The notes beneath the pieces are model-generated. The model was not told where the DNA came from, ran no database searches, and saw only the letters and a program-made list of their open reading frames with translations. This document shows positions 51,863-60,146 of a stretch of 64,000 nucleotides of DNA, in pieces; the first letter of the stretch is position 1, and each line of letters starts with the position of its first letter. The translations under genes were made by a program, and so were the position numbers. The stretch spans positions 1 through 64,000 of the forward strand of contig JBGSNQ010000158.1 in the NCBI GenBank assembly GCA_041739525.1. The letters run 5' to 3'. This DNA is from DATJGR01 sp041739525. Its GTDB lineage: Bacteria; Pseudomonadota; Gammaproteobacteria; Pseudomonadales; Azotimanducaceae.

Positions 51863-51876
51863 TGATCTGCAGATCA
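51863..51876. promoter_or_regulatory. 14-bp perfect palindrome upstream of csrA
   Basis: TGATCTGCAGATCA lies in the divergent region between fumC and csrA, 106 bases before the csrA start. A perfect palindrome of this length is a candidate operator; the regulator is not known. Confidence 0.4.
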
Positions 51877-51981
51877 TGTCTTACCAAAACGTACATGGAT
51901 TTCACAGAACATCCGGGCATGTCCAGGGTTAAATGCAGGTCGCGAGAAAGGAACTCCAGGTCATTCAACGAGGGATTTGCG

Positions 51982-52191
51982 ATGCTGGTTTTAACCCGGC
52001 GTGCTGGCGAGTCGATCATGATCGACAACGACATCGAGCTGAAGGTGCTCAAAATTCGAGGTAGCCAGGTTCATTTGGGCATCGATGCTCCCAAGCGGGC
52101 TGCAGTACACCGAAAAGAAGTGTGGTTGCGCATTCAGGACGAACACGCCGACCCGGAACCGCCGCAGGTTTCCCACGCTACGAACGAATAG
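51982..52191 (+). CDS. csrA: Carbon storage regulator CsrA/RsmA
   Basis: A 69-aa RNA-binding protein. The hallmark MLVLTRRAGESIMI, the core VLKIRGSQVHLGIDAPK and VHRKEVW with the key RNA-binding Arg are present; the C-terminal tail is slightly acidic and extended. It binds GGA motifs in mRNA leaders. The gacA-like regulator at 15004 is its expected upstream partner through small RNAs. AGGGA is six bases before the ATG; the longer open frame from 51862 is not supported. Confidence 0.95.
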   Translation: MLVLTRRAGESIMIDNDIELKVLKIRGSQVHLGIDAPKRAAVHRKEVWLRIQDEHADPEPPQVSHATNE

Positions 52192-52198
52192 AACGAAG

Positions 52199-52219
52199 GC
52201 GCCGGCACACAACCGGCGC
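52199..52219. terminator. GC-rich hairpin after csrA
   Basis: A perfect 7-bp stem GCGCCGG/CCGGCGC with a seven-base loop lies between csrA and the convergent gene, starting seven bases after the csrA stop. It fits a bidirectional terminator but has no T run. Confidence 0.45.
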
Positions 52220-52220
52220 G

Positions 52221-52712
52221 CTACTCGCCCGATTCCGATCCCTTCTCGCGTAAGACCATGTCTATGAACGCCGGCGTCTCGCAGATGGCGTACGGCCGGA
52301 TGTGACGTTCATCGAGCGCGTGCCGCCAGGGTCGAACGCCTTCCAGCTGTTCTCTGCGCAACGCATCGTCACCCGGCTTCAGCATCAGACTATCGAGTGC
52401 GGTGAAGATCGGACTGACCGGATGCAGCGCGTCGAAATGACAGCGCGTCTCCCAGCTGCCCTTGTGAAACTCTTCCACGTCGATCTCGCGAATGGCCGCC
52501 CAATGCACGAGTTCGAGCGGCGATCCCGACGCCAGTATCAGCGGCAACACGGCTCCTTGATCACGCGCTGCTCGCAACAGCTCGTCGGCCATCAGCCATG
52601 GGTGATCGTCCCGGTAGGCGCCCCGGCCGCCGTTGTCGAGGATTGCCGTTAGCGCTTTGTCGGAAACGCTGGCGGCGATGCAGTAGCGGTAGGCGTTCAT
52701 CGATATCTGCAC
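52221..52712 (-). CDS. Conserved-looking hypothetical protein
   Basis: A 163-aa soluble protein. Stretches such as NGGRGAYRDDHPWLMADELL and LEGVRPWRHALDERHIRPYA look like a conserved fold, but I do not recognise the family. The start may be 52712 or the second ATG at 52700; neither has a good Shine-Dalgarno. It is divergent from the FAN1-like gene, and the LexA-like box lies between the two, so it might be under the same control. Confidence 0.65.
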   Translation of the reverse strand: MQISMNAYRYCIAASVSDKALTAILDNGGRGAYRDDHPWLMADELLRAARDQGAVLPLILASGSPLELVHWAAIREIDVEEFHKGSWETRCHFDALHPVSPIFTALDSLMLKPGDDALRREQLEGVRPWRHALDERHIRPYAICETPAFIDMVLREKGSESGE

Positions 52713-52757
52713 ATCACCATTGATAGACGAGCCATACGGTTTCCGGTTGGCGGGATA

Positions 52758-52773
52758 CTGTAAATGTATACAT
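52758..52773. promoter_or_regulatory. LexA-like box upstream of the nuclease-helicase operon
   Basis: CTGTAAATGTATACAT matches the gammaproteobacterial LexA pattern CTGT-N8-ACAG with one mismatch (last base), and the surrounding TA-rich core fits too. It overlaps the 12-bp palindrome TATACATGTATA (52767-52778). A TATAAT-like sequence follows at 52783-52788. It lies 45 bases before the start of the FAN1-like gene. Confidence 0.6.
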
Positions 52774-52818
52774 GTATATCCCTATAATGCCGCCTGATTC
52801 TCGCACCGCTGAACCGAC

Positions 52819-54438
52819 GTGCCTCTACTGCGTCCCAACGTCCCGCCGCCGCCGCACTACTACGCTGACAATCTGACGCGGTTGCTCGGTGCGGTGGCGT
52901 CGCAGTATAGCGACATACTTTTGGACCGCGAACGCGACTACCTGCGCCGCGTGCTCGATCTGTCGGCTGATGCGCAGCGACTCTACGCGCGCCTGCTGAC
53001 GCGCCGCGGCCCTCTCATCCGCATCGACTCATTAGCCTATCGCGAAGTTTCAGACGTCGTCGGCGCGATGAACGAACTCACGGCCACCGCGCTCGTCGAT
53101 TGTGGCATCGAGGTGCCGGCAGATCAGGTCCTCGACATGCTTACTCGTGGCGAGCTCGCCGGGTTGTTCCCGCACGTGCATGCGCAAGGCGAACGCAAGG
53201 GCGTGCAGGTGGCGGCAATATCAGCGCGCTATCCGGACCGACGCACACGTGAAGTCGTTGGCGCGAACTATCCGATGTGCCGGGTATGCGACCACGACTT
53301 GATGGACACCGCACAGATCCTGTTCTTCGGCGATTCGTACACCGATCTCAGCACCTTCGTGCTGGAAGATCTCGGCATGCTCCGCTTCGAGACCTATCAG
53401 CTCGATGCGCGCCATCGTCAATTTGGTGAGCGCGCGGAGCTGGACGATTTTCTGGTGATGCGCGCACTCCGCAGCCGCCTTCACCGGCTCGAGTCGTGCT
53501 GGGACAGGGCGATTGCAATTGATGCACTCGACACGTTGTGGGCACCGCGGCACCGACGGCTGCTCGAACGCGCCCGCGCCGCGCTGGTTAATCAACTCGG
53601 GCGCAGCGCCGAACGCGCACGCGACTACGACATCGCGTTGAGCGCGTACGGGAGAGCGTCGCGCGCACCAGGTCGGGAACGACGCGCGCGCTTGTTGCAC
53701 AAATTCGGCGATTCGATCGCGACGGCCGCGCTGATAGAGCAGATCGAATGCACGCCGCTCACTGCCGGGGAACGGTTCTTCGCGCAGCAGTTTCGCGACG
53801 GACGTCGACGCAGGGCGCGCAGCATTCCGGAACAGGTGTTACGTCTCCCAGAGGCCCCGAGTACATCGGTGGAAGCAGCCGCACTCGCGGCGCTGACGTG
53901 CGGTGGTGGAATCGGCCGGCATCTCGAAAATCGGCTACCGCTTGGGATGCTGGGTCTTGCGCTCTGGGACGTGGTGTTTGCACCGGTCGAAGCCGCGTTC
54001 GTGAACGCGTACCAGGATCGCCCGGCGGACCTCTACTGGTCCGACTTCCGGCGCACCCGCGCGCCGCTCATCGATGCAAGACTGCGGCTCCTCCGGGAGC
54101 CGGACGCGGTTGCATGCGCGGTGCGCGCAACCGCGGAAGCCAAGTGCGGCGTAAACAGTGCGCTGGTCGACTGGCGCGCGTTCGATATGCAGCTCATCGA
54201 ATGTGCAACCACTTCGGTGCCAGGCGCAACATGGACGGCGATGTTCGACTACATGCTCGACGACCTGGAACAGACGCGCACGGGATTCCCCGATCTCGCG
54301 CTGTTCTTCGGACCAGGACGCTATCAGTTCGTCGAGGTGAAGGGGCCGGGCGATCAACTGCGCCGCGAACAACGGTTGTGGTTCGAGTTCTTCAGGCGGG
54401 CGGACCTGTCCGCACACGTCCTCTGGGTGGAGTGGTAG
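52819..54438 (+). CDS. FAN1-like VRR-NUC nuclease
   Basis: A 539-aa protein similar in layout to bacterial FAN1. The C-terminal VRR-NUC domain (about 430-539) has the PD-(D/E)xK residues in GFPDLALFF and VEVKGPGDQLRREQRLWF; the N-terminal part is a helical DNA-binding region (PPPPHYYADNLTRLLGAVAS), and a TPR-like middle part follows. FAN1 nucleases cut flap structures and unhook interstrand crosslinks. It starts at GTG 52819 and its stop is directly followed by the helicase start (TAGATG). Confidence 0.88.
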   Translation: MPLLRPNVPPPPHYYADNLTRLLGAVASQYSDILLDRERDYLRRVLDLSADAQRLYARLLTRRGPLIRIDSLAYREVSDVVGAMNELTATALVDCGIEVPADQVLDMLTRGELAGLFPHVHAQGERKGVQVAAISARYPDRRTREVVGANYPMCRVCDHDLMDTAQILFFGDSYTDLSTFVLEDLGMLRFETYQLDARHRQFGERAELDDFLVMRALRSRLHRLESCWDRAIAIDALDTLWAPRHRRLLERARAALVNQLGRSAERARDYDIALSAYGRASRAPGRERRARLLHKFGDSIATAALIEQIECTPLTAGERFFAQQFRDGRRRRARSIPEQVLRLPEAPSTSVEAAALAALTCGGGIGRHLENRLPLGMLGLALWDVVFAPVEAAFVNAYQDRPADLYWSDFRRTRAPLIDARLRLLREPDAVACAVRATAEAKCGVNSALVDWRAFDMQLIECATTSVPGATWTAMFDYMLDDLEQTRTGFPDLALFFGPGRYQFVEVKGPGDQLRREQRLWFEFFRRADLSAHVLWVEW

Positions 54439-56769
54439 ATGGCGACGCGACTCAAGATCGCCATTCGTACGCTCGCCCAACTGACCTGCCGCACAGGCGA
54501 CATCCATTTTCGTTTCGAAGAATCCACCGACAGCCAGGAAGGGATCGAGGCTCAGAAGCGCATTCAGCGGACGCGCCCTTCGACGTACGAGCGGGAAGCA
54601 TCGGTACGAGCCATCTGGCACGAGGATGACGTCGAACTGGAGCTCACCGGTCGAGCCGACGGATGGGATCCGCACGAGGGTGTCGTCGAGGAGTTCAAAA
54701 CGTCGCGAATGGAACCGCAGCGGCTGTTCGCGCTGGCGGGCAGCGCGCATCTCGGGCAATTGCGTCTGTATGCCGCACTGCTGGCGCGCACGCAAGTGCG
54801 CAAGGCGCCGTGGCGGCTTCGCCTGCTGTATTGCGATCCGGAGTCGAGCGCCGCAACGCCGTTCGAAGAAGAGCTGGATTCCGCCGCGCTCGAAGCATTT
54901 TTGCAGCAGTGCTGCGCGCGTTTGGCGAAGTGGCTGCGCGAACTCGAAGCGCATCGGTTGCGTCGCAACGATCGCCTCTCACACCTCGCGTTTCCGTTTC
55001 CGAGCTTTCGCCCCGCGCAGCGCGCGCTCTCTGCAGCGGTGTACCGAACGGTTCGCGATGGTGGGGCGTTGCTGTTCGAAGCACCGACAGGAAGCGGCAA
55101 AACGTTGAGCGCGCTCTTCCCGTCGCTGATCGCAATGGGGCAGGGCAGCACCGACAGGGTGGTATTCCTCAGTTCCAAGGCTACGGGCCAGGCGACTGCC
55201 GAAGCTGCGGTCAAGCTGCTGGCGGTCGACGACTCCGTGCGTCGGGTAACAGTCACCGCGAAAGCGAAGATCTGCTTCATGCCTGAACCGGTGTGCGACC
55301 CTGCGGTCTGTCAGTTCGCGCGTGGATACTATGATCGCAGTGACGCTGCAGTCGCCGAACTTCTCGCCATAGGCACGATGACTCGCAGGTCGATCGAAAC
55401 GGTGGCGCGCGCCCACGATGTCTGTCCGTTCGAACTGTCGCTCGATGCAGCAGTCTGGTCCGACATGGTGATCTGCGACTACAACTACGTTTTCGATCCG
55501 GTCGTGCGGCTCAAACGTCTCGCCGGCATAACAGCGGACCGAATAGCGCTGCTGATCGATGAGGCGCACCAGCTCGGCGATCGCGTACGCGACGCGTTGT
55601 CGGCGGCATTCACCCGCGGCGCGATCTCTCGCGCCCTTGCGGAACTGTCTGGCGATGCGGCCAAGCGCGCCATGGCGCTCGATCGACGTATCGTAGCGTT
55701 GCGACGCGAAACCACACGAGCGCTCAACCTCGATCGCGACGCGTTCGAATGTCGCATCGAATTTCCGAAGAACCTCGTACCTGCGGCCGAACGGCTGCTC
55801 GAGGCGCTGACCACGGACATTGAGTCACGTTCTGCCGATGCAGCCGTCACCGAGCTGGTGTTTGCACTGCTCCGGTTGTTGCGGGTAGCGGCATGGCACG
55901 ATCAGGCCCGTTTCGCAGTGTTCCTGCGTGGACGGGGACGCGCCATCGAGATCGACGTGCGGTGTCTCGATCCCAGCGCAGCAATTGCCGAGACGCTGAG
56001 CGAGTACCGCGCACACATTCGCTTCTCCGCAACCGTTTCGCCGTTCGAATTGATCGGACGTGCACACGGGCAGCCCGATGCACGCACACTGCGCCTGCCT
56101 TCCCCATTTCCGCAGGAACGACTCGGGGTATTCGTGGTGTCCAACGTGAGCACGCTGTTCCGTCAACGCGAAACTACCTTGCCGGCTCTTGTTGAAGCGC
56201 TGGAGGGTATGGTCGCTGCACGTGCAGGCAACTACCTGATCGCGCTTCCTTCGTTCGACTACCTCGATAGAGTCGCAGATCACTACGAGTCTCGGTTTCC
56301 AAACCGCGCGGTGATGCGCCAAACGCGCGCGATGTCGGAGGAAACGCGCGAACAATTCGTTCAAGCCTATGGGCGAGGAGATCAACACATTGTGGGTTTC
56401 GCCGTGCTCGGTGGCCTGTTCACGGAGTCGATCGATCTTCCTGCCGGCGCGCTGATCGGCATTGCAGTCGTCGGGCTCGGCCTGCCGCCGCCGACGCTCG
56501 AACGCAACGAAATGGCCGAGTGCTTCGGCGAACCCTACGGTCGCGCGCTCGCTTACGGACAACCGGCGATGACGCGCGTAGTGCAAGCCGCCGGCAGGTT
56601 GATCCGCCGGGACACGGACCGCGGCATCGTGTGTTTGATCGACAATCGGTTCCTGTCGGCGGAGTATCGCGAATACCTGCCGCGCCATTGGCAGCCCGTC
56701 AGGGTCGTCAGCCGACAACTTTCGCACGCGCTGAACGAATTCTGGAACGCGGCCGACGCCATGGCCTGA
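54439..56769 (+). CDS. XPD/DinG-type ATP-dependent DNA helicase with N-terminal nuclease-like domain
   Basis: A 776-aa superfamily 2 helicase. Residues about 1-170 look like a PD-(D/E)xK fold (GRADGWDPHEGVVEEFKTSR, then HLGQLRLYAALL). Walker A is APTGSGKTLSAL near residue 215, the DEAH-box is IDEAHQLGDR near 374, and Cys residues between about 277 and 350 (KICFMPEPVC, AVCQF, DVCPF) fit the XPD-type iron-sulfur cluster. It follows the FAN1-like gene directly, and the pair is likely a repair unit for flaps or crosslinks. Confidence 0.88.
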   Translation: MATRLKIAIRTLAQLTCRTGDIHFRFEESTDSQEGIEAQKRIQRTRPSTYEREASVRAIWHEDDVELELTGRADGWDPHEGVVEEFKTSRMEPQRLFALAGSAHLGQLRLYAALLARTQVRKAPWRLRLLYCDPESSAATPFEEELDSAALEAFLQQCCARLAKWLRELEAHRLRRNDRLSHLAFPFPSFRPAQRALSAAVYRTVRDGGALLFEAPTGSGKTLSALFPSLIAMGQGSTDRVVFLSSKATGQATAEAAVKLLAVDDSVRRVTVTAKAKICFMPEPVCDPAVCQFARGYYDRSDAAVAELLAIGTMTRRSIETVARAHDVCPFELSLDAAVWSDMVICDYNYVFDPVVRLKRLAGITADRIALLIDEAHQLGDRVRDALSAAFTRGAISRALAELSGDAAKRAMALDRRIVALRRETTRALNLDRDAFECRIEFPKNLVPAAERLLEALTTDIESRSADAAVTELVFALLRLLRVAAWHDQARFAVFLRGRGRAIEIDVRCLDPSAAIAETLSEYRAHIRFSATVSPFELIGRAHGQPDARTLRLPSPFPQERLGVFVVSNVSTLFRQRETTLPALVEALEGMVAARAGNYLIALPSFDYLDRVADHYESRFPNRAVMRQTRAMSEETREQFVQAYGRGDQHIVGFAVLGGLFTESIDLPAGALIGIAVVGLGLPPPTLERNEMAECFGEPYGRALAYGQPAMTRVVQAAGRLIRRDTDRGIVCLIDNRFLSAEYREYLPRHWQPVRVVSRQLSHALNEFWNAADAMA

Positions 56770-56780
56770 CGCGCCCGACC

Positions 56781-57608
56781 TCAAGGAGCAAAAGCGCTCC
56801 ACAACATCCGGATGGAGACGAGAACCAGCAGCGCGCCGAACGCACGCCGCAAGGGCAATGGTTGCAGTCCGTGCGCGAGTCGTACGCCAATCGGTGCGAA
56901 CACGATCGTGGTACATACGATCGCAATGAGCCCGGGCATATACACGTAGCCAAGCAGCCCCTCGCCGAAACTGGTGACGCCTAGACCTCGCGTCACGTAT
57001 CCCAACGAGCCGGCTATGGCGATTGGAAAACCAAGCACGCTGGCGGTTGCGGTGGCTCGATGAACGGGCACATTGAAGTACACGAGGGTCGGCACTACCA
57101 CATTGCCGCCGCCAATCCCCGCTATGCCGGAAACGAGCCCCGCCAGTGCGGCGATACCCGCCGAAGCAATTCGCCCCGGCAACACGCGATGAGGCGAAGG
57201 ACGCCAGTTCGTGAGCATCACGATCGACACGAATCCGAGGAATCCGCCGATGAGCATGCGCAACGTTGCAAGCGGCAGCATCGACGCGACGAAGCCGGAG
57301 CCGTAACTCGCAAGCATCACCATCGGAGTGAATCGGCGGACGATCTGCCAATCGACCATACGCGCGCGAATCTGCGTCAACGCGGCAGCGGCGCTTGTGA
57401 AGATGATGCTCGCGAGCGACGTCCCGATCGCAACGAGTGTCGTGCCGTTACCCGTTCCCGCGTGATCGCCGAGCATGCCCGTGTGATCGAACAGCAGGAT
57501 GAGTGCAGGGGCGACGATCACGCCGCCGCCGATGCCCAACAGTCCGCCAAGAAGGCCTGCCACAGCGCCGATCAGCAGGCAAACAATGGTGAAAAGCAGG
57601 CTGTCCAA
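56781..57608 (-). CDS. TauE/SafE family membrane protein
   Basis: A 275-aa integral membrane protein with about eight helices and the duplicated family motif: GGLLGIGGGVIVAPALI near the N-terminus and GIAGIGGGNVVVPTLVYF in the middle. Family members export sulfite, sulfoacetate or other organosulfur anions; the substrate here is unknown. It is convergent with the helicase gene (11 bases) and divergent from the malonyl-CoA synthetase. Confidence 0.88.
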   Translation of the reverse strand: MDSLLFTIVCLLIGAVAGLLGGLLGIGGGVIVAPALILLFDHTGMLGDHAGTGNGTTLVAIGTSLASIIFTSAAAALTQIRARMVDWQIVRRFTPMVMLASYGSGFVASMLPLATLRMLIGGFLGFVSIVMLTNWRPSPHRVLPGRIASAGIAALAGLVSGIAGIGGGNVVVPTLVYFNVPVHRATATASVLGFPIAIAGSLGYVTRGLGVTSFGEGLLGYVYMPGLIAIVCTTIVFAPIGVRLAHGLQPLPLRRAFGALLVLVSIRMLWSAFAP

Positions 57609-57690
57609 GTAGAGTAGGCCGTTCGCGGAACGGCGAGTCTATGAGATATCAAAAGGCCCGGCAATTCCGGGCTCCGGTGACAAGAACTTG

Positions 57691-59190
57691 ATGGGCAATC
57701 TTTTTCACGAAGCTGAACGCGTTGCATCGGCGCGACGCGACGCCGTTGCGTTCGACTGCATGGACGGTCGTGCATTCACCTTTACGGATCTGTTGGCGAA
57801 CGCCGCAGCATACTCCGCCGCGCTGACGTCTTTGGGCGTCCGCGCGGGCGATCGGGTTACGGTTCAGCTCGAGAAGAGCATCGAAGGGGTGTGGTTGTAT
57901 CTCGCGGTGCTGCGTTGCGGCGCGATCTACATGCCGCTGAACTCCGGCTACACCGATGCCGAGATCGAGTACTTCGTTACCGACGCCGAGCCGACGTTGA
58001 TTGTCGTGGAAGCGCCGCGCCTCGTCGCGGTCGTCGAGTTGGCCGAGAAGTCGGGCGTGGCTGCGAACGTCACCACGCTCGCCGAGATCGAGATGAAGTG
58101 TAAGACAGCCATTCCCGTCGATTCGGTGGTTCGCATCGGTAGTGACGTGGCTGCGATTCTCTACACGTCGGGCACCACCGGCCGCTCCAAGGGCGCCATG
58201 ATCTCTCACGACAACTTGGTGTCGAATGCAAAGTCGCTTGTCGACATCTGGGGCTTCACCCGGGATGACGTGCTCGTCCATGCTTTGCCCATCTATCACG
58301 TGCACGGTCTGTTCGTCGCGCTCCATTGTGCGTTGTTGTCGGGCGCGAGCACGCGCTTCCTGCAACGCTTCGAGATTGCCGGCGTGCTCCACGCGCTACA
58401 GGGTGCAAGTGCATTCATGGGCGTGCCGACGTACTACACGCGCCTGCTCGCTGCACCCGAATTTCCGCGCCCGGGCATGCTGCTTCGCTTGTGGATCTCT
58501 GGTTCCGCGCCGCTGCTGCCCGAAACGTTTGCGGCCTTCGAGCAGCGCGTCGGTTCTGCGATTCTGGAGCGTTACGGAATGACGGAAGCGGGCATGATTA
58601 CTTCGAATCCTCTACAGGGTGCGCGCCTTGCCGGAACCGTTGGTAAGCCCTTGCCGGGAGTGTCGGTAAGGGCACGGCGCGACGACGGTGAGATCGCCTC
58701 AGCCGGCGAGCCGGGTGTGCTCGAGATCCGCGGCCCCAACGTGTTTGGTGGCTACTGGCGCAACGAAGAGAAAACCCGCGCATCGTTCACACCCGACGGG
58801 TACTTCATCACCGGCGACGTGGTCACGATTTCCACAACAGGTATCGTCTCGATCGTGGGGCGCCAGAACGACCTCATCATCAGCGGTGGCCTCAACGTCT
58901 ATCCAAAGGAGATCGAAGAACAGATCGATGCACTCGCCGGTGTTGGGGAGTCGGCGGTAATCGGCATTCCTCATCCGGATTTCGGCGAGGGCGTGGTCGC
59001 GGTGGTCGACCGCTCCGCCAAGACACTCAACGAAGCCGACATTCTACTGCCACTGCGTGAACGGCTCGCGGCATTCAAGGTGCCAAAGCGGATCGTCTTC
59101 GTCGATGCGTTGCCGCGCAACGCCATGGGCAAGGTGCAGAAAAAACTGTTGAGGGAAACCTACCGCAGCCTGTTCGAGGCGCCGCGGTGA
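57691..59190 (+). CDS. matB: Malonyl-CoA synthetase-like acyl-CoA ligase
   Basis: A 499-aa adenylating enzyme. ILYTSGTTGRSKGAM, RYGMTEAGM and the late GKVQKKLL are intact. The segment HALPIYHVHGLFVALHCALL is characteristic of MatB, which makes malonyl-CoA from malonate and CoA; this assignment rests on that similarity. ATG 57691 is preferred to the TTG one codon upstream. Its TGA overlaps the GTG of the MORN gene, so it is the first gene of a coupled run of five. Confidence 0.82.
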   Translation: MGNLFHEAERVASARRDAVAFDCMDGRAFTFTDLLANAAAYSAALTSLGVRAGDRVTVQLEKSIEGVWLYLAVLRCGAIYMPLNSGYTDAEIEYFVTDAEPTLIVVEAPRLVAVVELAEKSGVAANVTTLAEIEMKCKTAIPVDSVVRIGSDVAAILYTSGTTGRSKGAMISHDNLVSNAKSLVDIWGFTRDDVLVHALPIYHVHGLFVALHCALLSGASTRFLQRFEIAGVLHALQGASAFMGVPTYYTRLLAAPEFPRPGMLLRLWISGSAPLLPETFAAFEQRVGSAILERYGMTEAGMITSNPLQGARLAGTVGKPLPGVSVRARRDDGEIASAGEPGVLEIRGPNVFGGYWRNEEKTRASFTPDGYFITGDVVTISTTGIVSIVGRQNDLIISGGLNVYPKEIEEQIDALAGVGESAVIGIPHPDFGEGVVAVVDRSAKTLNEADILLPLRERLAAFKVPKRIVFVDALPRNAMGKVQKKLLRETYRSLFEAPR

Positions 59191-60146
59191 GAGTTCGCGC
59201 GTTCATCTTTGGCTGGCTCGTCGCGACCGCGGCCTCTTCGTACGCGGACTACCGACACATCGAATTGCCGAACGGCGACGTTTACGACGGTGAGGTCGAG
59301 CACGATCTGCGCAACGGCCAGGGAACCTACACCTGGGCCGACGGTAACCGGTATGTCGGACAATACGTCGACGATCGGATGCAGGGCACGGGCACGTACT
59401 ACTGGCCCGACGGTAGAACGTACGAGGGCACCTTCGAAAAGGACTTGCGCCAAGGCATTGGCCTGCTGCGTTGGCCCAACGGCGACAAATACGAGGGTGA
59501 GTTCCTGGAAGACCACATTACCGGGCGCGGCGTTTTCGTCTGGGCAAACTCCGATCGCTACGAAGGCGACTTCGTCGGTGGCGAACGTACCGGGCAGGGC
59601 ACCTATACATGGCACAACGGTGAACGTTACGAAGGCAGATTCGAAGGCGATCAGCTGCAGGGCCCCGGCAAGTTCTTCTGGCCCGACGGTCGTAAATACG
59701 AAGGCAACTTCGTGGCCGGAAAGAAGAGTGGCACAGGTACATTCGAGTGGCCAAACGGCAACCGTTACGTCGGCGCCTTTGCTAACGATGCGCGTGAGGG
59801 GCTGGGCACGTTCTATTGGCGCGACGGTACTGTGTACGAGGGCACGTTCGACCACAACAAGATGCAGGGCTTCGGTGTCAAACGTACGGTTGACGGACAG
59901 GCCGAGTTCCAGCAATGGCGCGACGGTGCGCTCGTGCTTTCGCAGCCGCTGGTCGCCGTGAAGAGCTGCCGAATTTCCATCGATGGACGCGACTGGATGT
60001 TTCAGGCCAACACGTGCATCAACGGCCTTGCTCACGGCCGCGGACCCGCGGCGAGTCTCGATGGAACGCTGTACATACCCGTCGCGCACATCGTGCTCGG
60101 GCACCTCGTGGAAGGCGAAGTACGTCCGCTTCGATCCAATGGCTGA
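59187..60146 (+). CDS. Exported MORN-repeat protein
   Basis: A 319-aa protein with a short signal peptide (FIFGWLVATAASSYA) followed by about nine MORN repeats of 23 residues (pattern such as NGDKYEGEFLEDHITGRGVF and NGERYEGRFEGDQLQGPGKF) and a C-terminal region with two Cys. MORN arrays form a long beta-hairpin ribbon that binds proteins or phospholipids. The gene starts at GTG 59187, overlapping the matB stop (GTGA), and overlaps the kinase start by eight bases. Confidence 0.88.
   Translation: MRVRAFIFGWLVATAASSYADYRHIELPNGDVYDGEVEHDLRNGQGTYTWADGNRYVGQYVDDRMQGTGTYYWPDGRTYEGTFEKDLRQGIGLLRWPNGDKYEGEFLEDHITGRGVFVWANSDRYEGDFVGGERTGQGTYTWHNGERYEGRFEGDQLQGPGKFFWPDGRKYEGNFVAGKKSGTGTFEWPNGNRYVGAFANDAREGLGTFYWRDGTVYEGTFDHNKMQGFGVKRTVDGQAEFQQWRDGALVLSQPLVAVKSCRISIDGRDWMFQANTCINGLAHGRGPAASLDGTLYIPVAHIVLGHLVEGEVRPLRSNG

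Noticed and set aside
55825..57351. A 508-codon minus-strand frame across the helicase and TauE genes
   Set aside because: It overlaps two well-supported genes, one of them on the same strand in the correct frame; the translation has no recognisable domain.
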